NCBI GenBank assembly: GCA_022709735.1
Contig: JAKLIG010000006.1
Span: 1-44,858, forward strand
Direction of reading: 5' to 3'
Source: Patescibacteria group bacterium
GTDB lineage: Bacteria; Patescibacteriota; Minisyncoccia; Moranbacterales; UBA2206
DNA length: 44,858 nt
Of this stretch, positions 34,268 through 43,498 are shown piece by piece; within the stretch, counting starts at the first letter, position 1; each line of letters opens with the position of its first letter. Under the pieces are notes generated by a model. It was not told where the DNA came from, searched no databases, and saw nothing but the letters and a program-made list of their open reading frames with translations. A program made the position numbers and the translations under genes.

Positions 34268-35365
34268 ATGAAAGAAATAAATAAATATATCGATGCTCGG
34301 GAAGCCAATATCACTAAAAAGCCGATCAAAGACCGGATCAAGTGGCTTTTCAACTTAAGCAAGCATCATTCAGAAGTTTATTGTACATCAGAAGCCTATC
34401 TGGCGAGAAAAAGATATTTGGCCAAGCATCCAACTATGGTGATTGTTCTAAAATGCATGGACGGAAGAATTCATATTCCATATGCAACAAAGACGCCTCT
34501 CGGAATAATCAAGCCATTTCGAAATATTGGCGGAATGTTTAATTTAGGCTGGCCATATCTGGGCGAAGTGCTTTATAACACTGTGAACACTGCTATAAAC
34601 GATTCGCGCCGAGTTTTATTACTTATTACTTACCATTATTCCAAAGGCAACCATAACCGCGGTTGTGCCGGATTCAATCATGATCGTGAAGCTGCTGTTA
34701 AACATGTTTTTGAAGTGAAAAAACAAGTGGAATATATTTTCGGTCAAGATCATCAAACAGTTTATCCGGTAGTTTGCGGTTTTGAAACCGATGAAGACGC
34801 GATGATATTTCACGGCGAGAATAAAAAAGTTGCGAATTTGGCAGAAATCAAAGATACTTCCAAAGAATTTTGGATTAATAAATTAAGAGAAATGTATCCG
34901 GATATGCCAGACAGAATACTCTCGGACATGGTTCCACTGGCAACTGGCAATATTTCCCATATTGAAGATATTAGAAATTCGCACCGTAATCTCGAATTGG
35001 ATACAGTACATCGAGAATGGATTATTTGCGTTGGGCGCGGTTTTGATTTTTTGCATGTGCCAAACATTGCTCTTATCATCGGGCCGTATAGTCCTGATAT
35101 TGGGGGACCAATAACCAAAGCGGTCGGCATAATTAAATCCAATATGGAAAAAGGCATGATTCCCAAAGACGGTTTTCTTCTGCTCGCTTCATCGCCGTAT
35201 AATGAAATTGGCGTAGATCGGGCCAGAGCGGAACTCAAATCCCAATTTTTGGGTGATTACGCTTCGGAAGTAATAAAGAAAGCTTATCCGGAAATGCACA
35301 AATTAATGGTCAAAAAAACCGCTGTTCTAAACTGGCATACTCGGCATTTGGAAGTGAAAGACTAA
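34268..35365 (+). CDS. Beta-carbonic-anhydrase-like zinc protein
   Basis: 365 residues. The pattern KCMDGRIHIPY (Cys63, Asp65, Arg67), PFRNIGGMF, then TYHYSKGNHNRGCAGF (His123 or His129, Cys133) matches the C-x-D-x-R … H … C zinc site of beta-type carbonic anhydrases, including the divergent carboxysomal CsoSCA type. A C-terminal half (about 190-365) with TGNISHIEDIRNSHRN and FDFLHVPNIALIIGPY is a second, unrecognised domain. No carboxysome genes are near. Likely CO2/bicarbonate interconversion, but the activity is unproven. Confidence 0.7.
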   Translation: MKEINKYIDAREANITKKPIKDRIKWLFNLSKHHSEVYCTSEAYLARKRYLAKHPTMVIVLKCMDGRIHIPYATKTPLGIIKPFRNIGGMFNLGWPYLGEVLYNTVNTAINDSRRVLLLITYHYSKGNHNRGCAGFNHDREAAVKHVFEVKKQVEYIFGQDHQTVYPVVCGFETDEDAMIFHGENKKVANLAEIKDTSKEFWINKLREMYPDMPDRILSDMVPLATGNISHIEDIRNSHRNLELDTVHREWIICVGRGFDFLHVPNIALIIGPYSPDIGGPITKAVGIIKSNMEKGMIPKDGFLLLASSPYNEIGVDRARAELKSQFLGDYASEVIKKAYPEMHKLMVKKTAVLNWHTRHLEVKD

Positions 35366-35422
35366 ATTAGGGCTAGTTAAAATTGCGTGGTATAATAAAC
35401 TTGTAATTATTAAAATAAAAAA

Positions 35423-35827
35423 ATGAAAAAATACGCGTTGCTTTTTCTTCTGCCAGCCGTTTTTCTTTTGGCTGGGTGCGGAGAAAAGACAGGGACAAAA
35501 ATTGGGGGAGTAGATTATCCCGAACTCTATAAGAGTGAAAATCTTCCGCAGTATAAAGATGCTTCACTTGCGCAAATTATAAATAACGGACCGACGCTCA
35601 AAGAAGGAGTGCTTCTGCGATTGGAAAGCGCAAAAGATGTGAAAACTATCGCGACATATTATGATGAACAAATGAAAGCTCTGGGCTGGACAATGCCAGC
35701 TGTCAATACTCCGACAGAAACTAGCTATGCCACACAATATAACAAAGGGGATAAATATGTTCAGATGACTGTTTCAAATATTACCGGAAAAAGCCAGACG
35801 ATCACGCTAAGTTTGATGCAGAAATAA
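35423..35827 (+). CDS. Small lipoprotein
   Basis: 134 residues with a lipoprotein signal (MKKYALLFLLPAVFLLAGC, lipobox LAGC with Cys19). The mature part has an alpha/beta module: SAKDVKTIATYYDEQMKALGW … QTITLSLMQK, like surface lipoproteins of unknown function found across CPR. Confidence 0.85.
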   Translation: MKKYALLFLLPAVFLLAGCGEKTGTKIGGVDYPELYKSENLPQYKDASLAQIINNGPTLKEGVLLRLESAKDVKTIATYYDEQMKALGWTMPAVNTPTETSYATQYNKGDKYVQMTVSNITGKSQTITLSLMQK

Positions 35828-35849
35828 AAAATATTTCTCAAGAATAAAT

Positions 35850-35880
35850 TATAAAACACTCCGGAGCGGGGTGTTTTATA
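35850..35880 (+). terminator. Terminator of the lipoprotein gene
   Basis: AAAACACTCC / GGGGTGTTTT stem, GGAGC-type loop, T run. Confidence 0.8.
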
Positions 35881-35972
35881 AATACTAAGAAATTTAAAGA
35901 CAATAAGTTTGTATAATATATAGCAAGGTCGATTAAGTTATTTTAAATAATAATTTTTTAAATAATAAATAT

Positions 35973-36101
35973 ATGGAAAACAACAAAGAGGAAACTTGCG
36001 TTTGTGGCTGTGGTTGCGGAAAGGTTTGCAAATGTGGCTGTGGCACAGGAGAAGGGGAATGTAAATGCGGTCCGGATTGCGACTGTGGATGCAATAAGTA
36101 A
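35973..36101 (+). CDS. 42-residue metallothionein-like Cys-rich protein
   Basis: ATG to TAA with 12 cysteines among 42 residues, mostly as C-x-C units (CVCGCGCG; CKCGCG; CKCGPDCDCGC) and no aromatic residue. The spacing is that of metal-thiolate proteins that hold Zn, Cu or Cd. It stands alone between two terminators and no other metal gene is adjacent. There is no clear ribosome site. A repeat-like origin is possible, but the acidic start MENNKEE and exact stop before a terminator argue for a real gene. Confidence 0.75.
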   Translation: MENNKEETCVCGCGCGKVCKCGCGTGEGECKCGPDCDCGCNK

Positions 36102-36109
36102 GCCTTAAT

Positions 36110-36144
36110 AAAAACCACTCCGATTTAATCGGGGTGGTTTTTTT
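36110..36144 (+). terminator. Terminator of the Cys-rich gene
   Basis: AAAACCACTCCGAT / ATCGGGGTGGTTTT with TTA loop, then T7. Also serves as a boundary for the converging ABC genes. Confidence 0.9.
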
Positions 36145-36177
36145 CTTGCTAAATATGTTTGAATATATTCTTTGACC

Positions 36178-36996
36178 TTAGACTTCTGCACCGAAACGAG
36201 CCAATGCTCCACTTCGCAAATTAGCGCGATAAACGCGTAGGAAAAAAATATAAGCGAGCATTAGATAAAAAATAGCCAAAGCCGTTCCGACAAGAAGATT
36301 GCTTAATAGCCCTGAGAAAAAATAATTTCCAGACAAAATACTTCTGAAGCTTTCAAAAACATAAGAAGCTGGAATTAACCGAGCCAGAATTTGAAATGCC
36401 GAAGGCAAGGTGGCGATAGGATAAAACACTCCGGAAAAAATTGAAAGTAAAAAAGGAAGTGGCCAGCCAAGCCATTCAGCTGCTGGCCCAAAACGGAAAA
36501 TAATTGCAGTTATGAAAAGTCCTACCGCCATGCCGAACAAGAATAAAATTAAAAGAAAGGGGAGGATAAAAAGTCCGGCTTCTAAAATATTGTAGCCAAA
36601 AATAATTCCAGCCAGGAGAATGAGAACTGCAAAACTAGCCAGACTTGTGATGATGCTTGTCAGAACAAGCCCACCCAGATATTCCCGGATTTCCAGTGGC
36701 GAAGCAAAAAAATTGATGAAATTTTGCGACCAGATGTCTTCTAGAAAAGAGGTCATAATGCCTTGCTGGATCCGATTCATAAATTCCGAAAGAATGATTG
36801 CGCCCAAAAGGGCAGTGGCAAAGCTGAAAGCCGCCTGTCCAAGCGTTCCTAAATATTTAGTAATGAATCCCCAAAGAACTATGTTCATAATGCCCCACAA
36901 AAATACCGTCACTAGCCGGATTGGGTTACTTCGGAATAGGAACCATTGGCGGATAAAAATAACGTAGATTCTTTTAAAACTCATATCATTGCTCAT
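36178..36996 (-). CDS. ABC-2 type transporter permease
   Basis: 272 residues, six membrane helices, and the ABC-2 pattern GVFYPIATLPSAFQILARLIPASYVFESFR in the last third. It overlaps the ATPase gene by 11 bases and pairs with it as an exporter for a lipid, polysaccharide or drug. Confidence 0.9.
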   Translation of the reverse strand: MSNDMSFKRIYVIFIRQWFLFRSNPIRLVTVFLWGIMNIVLWGFITKYLGTLGQAAFSFATALLGAIILSEFMNRIQQGIMTSFLEDIWSQNFINFFASPLEIREYLGGLVLTSIITSLASFAVLILLAGIIFGYNILEAGLFILPFLLILFLFGMAVGLFITAIIFRFGPAAEWLGWPLPFLLSIFSGVFYPIATLPSAFQILARLIPASYVFESFRSILSGNYFFSGLLSNLLVGTALAIFYLMLAYIFFLRVYRANLRSGALARFGAEV

Positions 36997-37735
36997 TAAG
37001 AGTTAAGGGTTCTCTGGCGACGGTAATGAATAATTCTTCCAGGTCTTTTTTGCCTTGTTGCGCTGGCAAAGTTCGTGGATCGCCAGTGAGTAATATTTTT
37101 CCGTGCGACAAAAAAGCTACTCGGTTGCATACAGTTTCAATCTCTCGCATATTGTGCGAAGTCCAAACTACCGCTGCGCCGTTTTTTTTCGCGTAAGCCA
37201 TAACCATTTCCCGGATTTGTTGGGCAATGCTCGGATCAAGTGAAGCGGTTGGTTCGTCCAAAAGCAGAAGACAAGGCTCGTTGATGATAGCTTTGGCAAG
37301 ATTTAGTCGGCTAAACTCGCCTGAAGAAAGCAAACCGGCTTTGGTGGCGGAAAATTTTTTCAAATCAAATTCATTCATCAGTGTATCGATGCGAGAGCGC
37401 AGATTTTTTACTTCATAAAGTTTTCCAAAAATATAGAGATTTTGCCAAACTGTAAGGTTGGACGGAAGATGAGCATAAACCGCTGCGAAGTTGATAAGGC
37501 ATCGCACTTCAGCATGGTGTTCTGCCATATTTTTTCCAAGCATAATAATTTTTCCGTCAGTCGGCTCAAGAATGCCTAAGAGCATATTAATTGTTGTTGT
37601 TTTTCCGGCACCATTGGGACCCAAAAGTCCGAAAGTTTCGCCTGCTTCAACCGAAAACGAAATGCCATCAACGGCCTTGAGCTTCCCATAACTTTTTTCA
37701 AGATTTTCTATTTTTAGGATAGTTTCGTTTTTCAT
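36986..37735 (-). CDS. ABC transporter ATP-binding protein
   Basis: 249 residues: Walker A GPNGAGKTT, Q-loop region, signature LSSGEFSRLNLAKA (S-S-G-E in place of S-G-G-Q), Walker B LLLLDEPTASLD, and switch TSHN. Acts with the overlapping permease; a CcmA/NodI-like exporter ATPase. Confidence 0.93.
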   Translation of the reverse strand: MKNETILKIENLEKSYGKLKAVDGISFSVEAGETFGLLGPNGAGKTTTINMLLGILEPTDGKIIMLGKNMAEHHAEVRCLINFAAVYAHLPSNLTVWQNLYIFGKLYEVKNLRSRIDTLMNEFDLKKFSATKAGLLSSGEFSRLNLAKAIINEPCLLLLDEPTASLDPSIAQQIREMVMAYAKKNGAAVVWTSHNMREIETVCNRVAFLSHGKILLTGDPRTLPAQQGKKDLEELFITVAREPLTLNEQ

Positions 37736-37845
37736 ATAATAAATACAAGAACTAAAGAATAATATTTTCCAGCTAATAACTTCTGACCCATATTATAACA
37801 CAGTCTAATCTAAATAATTTATGAGATTTTACTTTAAAAAAAGTA

Positions 37846-37875
37846 AAAGGGCATTATTTAAAAACAATGCCCTTT
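37846..37875 (-). terminator. Terminator after the IMP cyclohydrolase gene
   Basis: AAAGGGCATT / AATGCCCTTT stem; T-rich on the minus side. A smaller hairpin GTGCTA/TAGCAC lies at 37883-37901, between it and the stop codon. Confidence 0.75.
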
Positions 37876-37971
37876 CCTGTTTGTGCTAGATGATATAGCA
37901 CTAAACAGATTAATGTTTGAAGCTTCGCTACCCTAAAAACAACATTACTATATCTGACCCGCCGACTTGTT

Positions 37972-38658
37972 TTACTGTTGGTTTTCGATTTGCGGATAAG
38001 TGCCCCGGATATTTTCGATGGTTTGTTTGCCCATGTAACTTGCAATGGCTGTATCATAGGACGCAGTGTGCTGAAAAGCTTTTTGGGCCAGATAGAAACG
38101 GATATCTAAGCCGGTTCTGCCTCCAGTTAGGAATAACTCATTGATGATTTTCCTATAGTCATCTGGGTCCACAACTGACGCCACGCGGATATAATTTTTT
38201 GCTGACGCGCGGATCATGCAAGGCCCGCCGATATCAATATTGCCGCGAGCCTTTTCTGGCGTGGCATCTGGCTTGGCAATCGTTTCCCGAAACGGATACA
38301 GGTTAACTACAACCATGTCAATCGGCATAGCTCCGGTTCGACTCAAATCACTTTGATGGTACAGATTGTATGTTTCTGTCAGGAGGCCCAGATAGATTTT
38401 GAAATCCAGGGTTTTCACAAGTCCTCCTTGGGTTTCACGTTGGCCGGTGTAATCGGACACCTGAAACATTCTTGGTCTATGGCGTCCCAATTTTTTAATA
38501 AAGTCATACGTTTTCCCGGTTGAATAAATTGTTACTGCCGGATTGGTTTTATTTAGCCCGAGGACGAAATCGTCCAGGCCGGTTTTGTCCGACACGCTGA
38601 TCAATACATGGTTGACCTTTACAAGATTATCAATTTTTTCTACTGTGTTGATTGCCAT
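37972..38658 (-). CDS. Stand-alone IMP cyclohydrolase (PurH N-terminal domain)
   Basis: Closes the purine ring (FAICAR to IMP). The 228 residues are only the MGS-like cyclohydrolase half of PurH; the AICAR transformylase domain is absent. Residues matching the catalytic set are kept: Lys82 in VKTL, Tyr121 in NLYPF, Asp142 in NIDIGGP and Lys154 in RASAKN. But the HPK…HGG motif after VKTL is changed to DFK…YLG. ATG 38658 is chosen for AAGGAGA at 38667-38673 over the longer TTG frame. An ahcY terminator separates it from the upstream genes. Confidence 0.87.
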   Translation of the reverse strand: MAINTVEKIDNLVKVNHVLISVSDKTGLDDFVLGLNKTNPAVTIYSTGKTYDFIKKLGRHRPRMFQVSDYTGQRETQGGLVKTLDFKIYLGLLTETYNLYHQSDLSRTGAMPIDMVVVNLYPFRETIAKPDATPEKARGNIDIGGPCMIRASAKNYIRVASVVDPDDYRKIINELFLTGGRTGLDIRFYLAQKAFQHTASYDTAIASYMGKQTIENIRGTYPQIENQQ

Positions 38659-38754
38659 CTGCTGCTTCTCCTTTTCTTTGCGGTTTGTAAAAGTTAACGG
38701 TTTTATATTCAAAACGACTCTTCGCGTATTATTTTTGAAGCTTCATTTTAAGGT

Positions 38755-38793
38755 ACAAAAAAGCTAATCCTCCTTAAATTTCCAGATTAGCTC
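38755..38793 (-). terminator. Terminator of the ahcY operon
   Basis: AGCTAATC / GATTAGCT stem on the minus strand with a T6 tail; the AAGGAGGA in the loop is not placed to serve a start. Confidence 0.75.
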
Positions 38794-38827
38794 AATGTTC
38801 TTAAAATAATTCTATTTTTGGGTTATG

Positions 38828-40240
38828 TCAATAACGATAGTGCTCTGGTTTATATGGTCCATCAATTGGCACATTGGAATAATCAGCTTGTTTTTTGGTT
38901 AGTTTTGTGAGAGAAACTCCAAGTTTATCGAGGTGAAGTCTGGCCACTTCTTCATCCAGTTTTTTTGGCAGAGTATAAACCCCAATCTCATGTTTATTTT
39001 TCCAAAGTTCTATCTGCGCCAAAATTTGATTGGTGAATGAAGTGCTCATAACGAAACTCGGGTGTCCGGTTGCGTTTCCTAAGTTAACCAAGCGCCCTTG
39101 CGAAAGAAGAATTATCGTGTGCCCGTCGGGGAACAAATATTTATCAACTTGAGGTTTGATATTTATTTTCTTAATGCCCTTATATTTTTCTAATTTTCCA
39201 ACCTGGATTTCATTATCAAAATGCCCGATATTGCAAACAATAGCTTCATCTTTCATTTTTTTCATGTGGTCGATTGTGATGATATCTTGATTTCCTGTGG
39301 CAGTCACATAAATATCGCCTTCATTTAGCGCCTCTTCAACTGTCTTAACTTCAAACCCTTCCATAGAGGCTTGGAGAGCACAAATCGGATCTATTTCAGT
39401 TATGATAACTCGCGCTCCAAAACCTTTCATACTTTGGGCACAACCTTTTCCGACATCGCCATAACCGCAAACAACAACCACTTTTCCCGCCACCATAATA
39501 TCTGTTCCGCGCTTAATTCCATCGGCCAAGCTTTCCCGGCATCCATAAAGATTGTCAAATTTACTTTTAGTTACAGAATCGTTCACATTAATAGCGGGAA
39601 ACAATAATCTTTTTTGTTTAAACATTTGATATAGCCTGTGTACTCCGGTTGTAGTTTCTTCGGAAACTCCCTTAACATCTTTTATTCTCTTGCTCCAAAA
39701 AATTTTGTCTTCCTGATAAATTTTGGCGAGAATTTTCATGAGTTCTTTTTCGTCCTCGCTTTTTTCGGAATAATTTTTCTTCAAAATTTTTGGTTCTTTT
39801 TCAATTTCTGTGCCAATGTGCAGCATCAGTGTTGCATCGCCACCATCGTCTACAATCAAGTTCGGCCCTAAATCCTTGCCGAATTGGAAAACTTGTTTTG
39901 TGCACCACCAATAATCTTCCAAAGTTTCGCCTTTCCAAGCAAAAACCGGAACGCCAGCTTTGGCTATAGCGGCAGCGGCATGGTCTTGGGTCGAAAAAAT
40001 ATTGCAAGAAACCCAACGCACTTTCGCTCCCAGCTCTACTAAAGTTTCAATTAAAACAGCAGTCTGGATAGTCATATGGAGACTGCCTAAAATTCGGGCA
40101 CCTCTAAGCGGATTTTTTCCTTTGAATTTTTTTCGCAGAGCCATAAGACCGGGCATTTCCTTCTCTGCCATTATAATTTCTTTTCGGCCATATTCAGCCA
40201 GATTAATATCCTTGACCTTATAATCTTGTTCTTTTTTCAT
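38828..40240 (-). CDS. ahcY: S-adenosylhomocysteinase
   Basis: Splits SAH to adenosine and homocysteine with bound NAD. The NAD site is GYGDVGKG (259-266). Other marks are [24 protein letters not shown] with the active Lys and Asp, and the C-terminal KPEHYRY. The insertion of about 40 residues around 145-190 makes it the long form. ATG 40240 overlaps the kinase gene's end by 23 bases, so they are coupled; the longer TTG start adds only overlap residues. 470 residues. Confidence 0.95.
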   Translation of the reverse strand: MKKEQDYKVKDINLAEYGRKEIIMAEKEMPGLMALRKKFKGKNPLRGARILGSLHMTIQTAVLIETLVELGAKVRWVSCNIFSTQDHAAAAIAKAGVPVFAWKGETLEDYWWCTKQVFQFGKDLGPNLIVDDGGDATLMLHIGTEIEKEPKILKKNYSEKSEDEKELMKILAKIYQEDKIFWSKRIKDVKGVSEETTTGVHRLYQMFKQKRLLFPAINVNDSVTKSKFDNLYGCRESLADGIKRGTDIMVAGKVVVVCGYGDVGKGCAQSMKGFGARVIITEIDPICALQASMEGFEVKTVEEALNEGDIYVTATGNQDIITIDHMKKMKDEAIVCNIGHFDNEIQVGKLEKYKGIKKINIKPQVDKYLFPDGHTIILLSQGRLVNLGNATGHPSFVMSTSFTNQILAQIELWKNKHEIGVYTLPKKLDEEVARLHLDKLGVSLTKLTKKQADYSNVPIDGPYKPEHYRY

Positions 40241-41249
40241 TTTGATATTTATAAATTGAATTAATATGCTTTTTGTCGAGTCGGGCGCCGCTGCTCCCAA
40301 CCACTAAGGCTGAAATATGGCTAGCCATTTCCCCAGCCTCTTGTAAGTCTAAATTATTTATGAGTCCGTGTAAAATCCCTGCGGCATAGGTGTCTCCTGC
40401 GCCGTTTGTGTTTATAACATCAACTTTTTGTGATTTAATTTTGAAAACATTCTTACCCTTCTTGATTAAGCTTCCTTTTTCTCCTAATTTCACAATTGCA
40501 ATATTGCAGTTTTTGGCGATTTTGTGCAAAGCCTCAAGCGGATTTTTTTTACCGGCAAATTCAACAGCTTCTTTTTCATTGGCAAACACGATGTCAATAT
40601 GTTCCTTAATAATATTTTTAAAAAGTTTTTTATTCCGCTGGATAAGTTCTGTATCAGAAAGATCAAGTGAAATCAAGACGCTATTTTTTTTTGCGATTTG
40701 AATCGCATGCAGGACTGCCTGGCGGGTAATTGAATTTTCCAATTGGTAAGCTTCAATGTGCAAAATTCTGCTATTTATAATCAAATCTTTTTTGATATGT
40801 TCTTTTGTAAAATTTAGGGATGCACCCAAATGCGTTGCCATCGTTCGCTCGCCGTCAGGAGTCACAAGAACAATCACATGGCCAGTCGCGTCTTTCTCAT
40901 GATAATGAAGATGAGAGTCGATGCCTTCTTTTTTTATTTTTGCATGATATTTTTTGCCATATGCATCTTTTCCGACAATTCCCAAAAATGATACCCGACT
41001 GCCTAAGATATTGGCTCCTGAAATGGTGTTGGAAACACTTCCGCCCGGAGTTAGTTCATATTTAATATTTCTAAAAAGTTTCAGAATATTTTTGCTTTCT
41101 TTTTTAGAAATTAAATTCATCGATCCCTTTTTGAAATTTAATTTGCGAAGCATATCATTGCTGACATTTATCACAATATCAAGCAGGGGACTGCCAATCC
41201 CTAAAATATCCCATTGCTTATTTTTGATTATTTTTTTTCTAATTTCCAT
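40218..41249 (-). CDS. PfkB-family kinase, likely adenosine kinase
   Basis: 343 residues with PfkB motifs: GGSVSNT (69-75) near the substrate site and [10 protein letters not shown] with catalytic Asp286 (anion hole GAGD, 283-286). Adenosine kinases share this layout, and the coupling to ahcY, which yields adenosine, supports adenosine to AMP. Ribokinase or another sugar kinase is the alternative. Confidence 0.85.
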   Translation of the reverse strand: MEIRKKIIKNKQWDILGIGSPLLDIVINVSNDMLRKLNFKKGSMNLISKKESKNILKLFRNIKYELTPGGSVSNTISGANILGSRVSFLGIVGKDAYGKKYHAKIKKEGIDSHLHYHEKDATGHVIVLVTPDGERTMATHLGASLNFTKEHIKKDLIINSRILHIEAYQLENSITRQAVLHAIQIAKKNSVLISLDLSDTELIQRNKKLFKNIIKEHIDIVFANEKEAVEFAGKKNPLEALHKIAKNCNIAIVKLGEKGSLIKKGKNVFKIKSQKVDVINTNGAGDTYAAGILHGLINNLDLQEAGEMASHISALVVGSSGARLDKKHINSIYKYQNEKRTRL

Positions 41250-41303
41250 GTATCTTTTTATTCAAGCTTCATACTAATTCTTTCCATTAAAGTTTTAGCT
41301 AGA

Positions 41304-42071
41304 TTATAACTTTATTCTTTCAATCAAATCATGGATTGGTTTTATGGAAACTTCTGTGCCATTTTCTCCATGCTCAGAATAATCGAAAGGGTTGTCTAGG
41401 TCTTTGATTAAAAATATCATATAAATCATTAGAAATGATACTAGGATAGTGAAGAAGAGCGCTTCATAAAATGGCTCAACTTTTATAATTAGAAGTCCAG
41501 TTATCACAAAAAAAGCCAAAGACTCTACAATTGCATAAGCCGATTGGATAAATGACATGTCGCGAATATTATCAACGCGGATAATCATTTTTCGCAAATT
41601 ACTTTGCTCATTTTTCATGCGAGTTAGAAAATTAGGCTGAATCATACTCTCCAGCTTGGCGAAGTGGTCATCCATTTGATGAAGTTTTGCAAGTATATCC
41701 TTGGTTTTTTCTTTTCGATAGAACCAATCAATAGTTGAATTTAAAAATTTTCCATAGAAATCTAAATAATTTTTAGTTATTTCATTGCTTTTGTTTTTAT
41801 CTAAAATATAAACCTCATCATAGAGAGCTTCGAGTCCCGCAACCATATCTCCTGGAATTTTTTCGCTCTCCTTATAATCGGAAATAACGCCGGTGATTAA
41901 AAACCCAATTAAAAAGGTTGTGGCCGCGATAAGGCTGGTGAACAAAGCATTAAGAGAAATATATTCGAAGCCAAATTTATGAAAAGCTAGCTTCAAGAGA
42001 AATATTCCAATTAGGATAGGAATAATTTTTATCGCTAAATTCCACTTTTTCAAGATAAACTTCATTTGCAT
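41304..42071 (-). CDS. Membrane protein (DUF4239/bestrophin-like)
   Basis: 255 residues with pairs of membrane helices (about 13-65 and 185-220) around a cytoplasmic helical region. The GVISDYKESEKIP and FLIKDLDNPFDYSEHG blocks recall DUF4239/bestrophin-like proteins. Function unknown; a channel is a guess. Confidence 0.65.
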   Translation of the reverse strand: MQMKFILKKWNLAIKIIPILIGIFLLKLAFHKFGFEYISLNALFTSLIAATTFLIGFLITGVISDYKESEKIPGDMVAGLEALYDEVYILDKNKSNEITKNYLDFYGKFLNSTIDWFYRKEKTKDILAKLHQMDDHFAKLESMIQPNFLTRMKNEQSNLRKMIIRVDNIRDMSFIQSAYAIVESLAFFVITGLLIIKVEPFYEALFFTILVSFLMIYMIFLIKDLDNPFDYSEHGENGTEVSIKPIHDLIERIKL

Positions 42072-42221
42072 ATAAATGTATTAATTTTTTTAGATACCTA
42101 ATTATACCATAACAAAATTTAGATCCTAATTTTGGTATAAAAAATCAAGGCTGAAATAAGCTTTGAAAATATTCGCTTCCATCTGGACGAAGTTAGAACT
42201 TCGTTTTCTTGGCGTAATTTA

Positions 42222-42253
42222 TAAAAACCGCCCTCATTTCTGAGAGCAGTTTC
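42222..42253 (-). terminator. Terminator of the DUF1428 gene
   Basis: ACTGCTCTC / GAGGGCGGT stem with wobble pairs and T5 on the minus strand. A second hairpin ACGAAGT/ACTTCGT with TTTTCTT lies at 42187-42211 on the plus strand. Confidence 0.7.
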
Positions 42254-42272
42254 GTGATTTAAATTCAGTTCT

Positions 42273-42653
42273 CTATCCTTCTACCTCAACTTGAAAACCA
42301 CCATAAGCCATTCGTTTCATGTCAAAAGGCACGGACATATCTTTGTTTCCTTCCATCGACTTACTCATTTCTTCCATCACTTTAGCATTGACCTCATCTC
42401 GATGTTTTTTGGATTTGAAGACTATAAAAGAAAACCAAACTGTATCATCATTTGTTGCTCCAGCCATTTCAGGAAATGCACGTGCTTTTTCACCACCCAT
42501 TTCCTGGGCAGCAAGGTCATCACCCCGGCATTCATAGTATTCAAGCGCGCCATGCTTTATCCACATATCGCGACCGTCTTCTGCCATTTTCTTGTATTCT
42601 TCAGATTTGTCTTTTGGAACTACAAGCACAAATCCGTCTACATATTTTGTCAT
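42273..42653 (-). CDS. DUF1428 (YbaA-like) protein
   Basis: 126 residues starting MTKYVDGFVLVVPK; the family core (WIKHGALEYYECRGDD, WFSFIVFKSKKHRDEVNAKVM, FDMKRMAYGGF) is clear. A dimeric ferredoxin-like fold of unknown role. The upstream extension is not coding-like; ATG 42653 chosen. Confidence 0.9.
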   Translation of the reverse strand: MTKYVDGFVLVVPKDKSEEYKKMAEDGRDMWIKHGALEYYECRGDDLAAQEMGGEKARAFPEMAGATNDDTVWFSFIVFKSKKHRDEVNAKVMEEMSKSMEGNKDMSVPFDMKRMAYGGFQVEVEG

Positions 42654-42783
42654 AATAAAAATTTTAATAATTATATTATTTACTACAATAAGTTTGAAAA
42701 ATAATTGCAAATAAAAATCACATATTTAAATATGTGATTTATAATGCTCGTATGATAAAAATATAATGTCGCTCAAAATATGG

Positions 42784-42816
42784 GCTCCGGCGATAGGACT
42801 CTCCGCCAGAGGCGGA
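42784..42816 (-). repeat. tRNA-3'-end-like fragment followed by GC palindrome, copy 1
   Basis: GCTCCGGCGATAGGACTC (42784-42801), the complement of a tRNA T arm and acceptor, joined directly to the hairpin TCCGCC-AGA-GGCGGA (42802-42816). No matching tRNA 5' half follows. It lies in a spacer of about 340 bases that otherwise shows no gene. Confidence 0.6.
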
Positions 42817-42942
42817 TCAGCCTTTGACTGAAGCTACGCTAAAAATAAAAAAAGATTCAAGGCTCCCTCTGCTGAATAAATTTAGAACTTTTGACTGGCT
42901 TAAGTTTCAAAAGATTTTTGATTAATTTGAATTTAAATGGAT

Positions 42943-42974
42943 ATGAAAAATCGACCATATGGACGATTTTTCAT
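42943..42974 (-). terminator. Terminator after the 100-residue gene
   Basis: TGAAAAATCG / CGATTTTTCA arms around a centre holding CCATATGG; T-rich on both strands. Confidence 0.6.
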
Positions 42975-42995
42975 TCATTGGTCGATATCAAGATA

Positions 42996-43298
42996 TCAAT
43001 TTGAGCTTCCCTCCGCATAAGTGATAAAACTAACGATCCATCCCGAACACCATTTGTGGCGTATCTGGACTCGCCAGAATCCGGCGACCTTAAAATAATT
43101 CACTTTCCACCGGCTCAGAAGAGAGCTTTTCCCTTCTTCTTGCAATCTAATTAATTGCAAGACTTGTCTTGAATTAAATTCCCCATCAAAATTTCGATGG
43201 AGAATCCCCTCGCAAAATTTAATTCCATCGCCTGTGTAATCAGGCAGGGGTCGCTTGTCAACAGTTTCTGTACTAAATTTAGTAATTTCGGTTTTCAT
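42996..43298 (-). CDS. Unknown 100-residue protein
   Basis: GAGGAG ribosome site 7 bases before ATG and a downstream hairpin support a real gene. The product has no signal; WKVNYFKVAGFWRVQIRHKW is aromatic and basic. No family recognised. Confidence 0.6.
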   Translation of the reverse strand: MKTEITKFSTETVDKRPLPDYTGDGIKFCEGILHRNFDGEFNSRQVLQLIRLQEEGKSSLLSRWKVNYFKVAGFWRVQIRHKWCSGWIVSFITYAEGSSN

Positions 43299-43400
43299 AA
43301 CACGCTCCTCTAAAATTAGTATATTTGATTATCTGGTTGCCAGTTTATTCACATGTTAAACAACAAGCAAAAATAGCATATGGAGTGCTATTTTTCAAAC

Positions 43401-43483
43401 GCTCCGGCGATAGGACTCGTCCGCCATCCGCCAACTGGCGGAGGCGGACCATAACCAGCCGTCAATTAATGGAGATTAACAGT
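43401..43483 (-). pseudogene. tRNA-Asn-like remnant interrupted by nested palindrome, copy 2
   Basis: The same GCTCCGGCGATAGGACTC (43401-43418) is followed by a nested palindrome TCCGCC…TCCGCCA/TGGCGGA…GGCGGA (43420-43448) and then GGAGATTAACAGT (43471-43483), a 13-base copy of the anticodon arm of the intact tRNA-Asn next door. Order and strand are those of a tRNA 3' half with an insert in the T loop. Confidence 0.55.
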
Positions 43484-43498
43484 AAATTAATTTCACAG

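Noticed and set aside
35933-36118. Minus-strand 61-codon frame over the Cys-rich gene
   Set aside because: The Pro/Gln/Ser/His-rich product is just the complement of the Cys/Gly codons; the plus-strand gene with terminator is the better reading.
40241-40300. Longer TTG start for ahcY giving 490 residues
   Set aside because: The extension lies wholly in the kinase gene overlap and matches nothing in the family; ATG 40240 fits.
42719-42737. Palindrome ATCACATATTTAAATATGTGAT as an operator
   Set aside because: It lies just upstream of the DUF1428 gene and could be a site, but there is no second copy and no regulator gene nearby, so it is not called.
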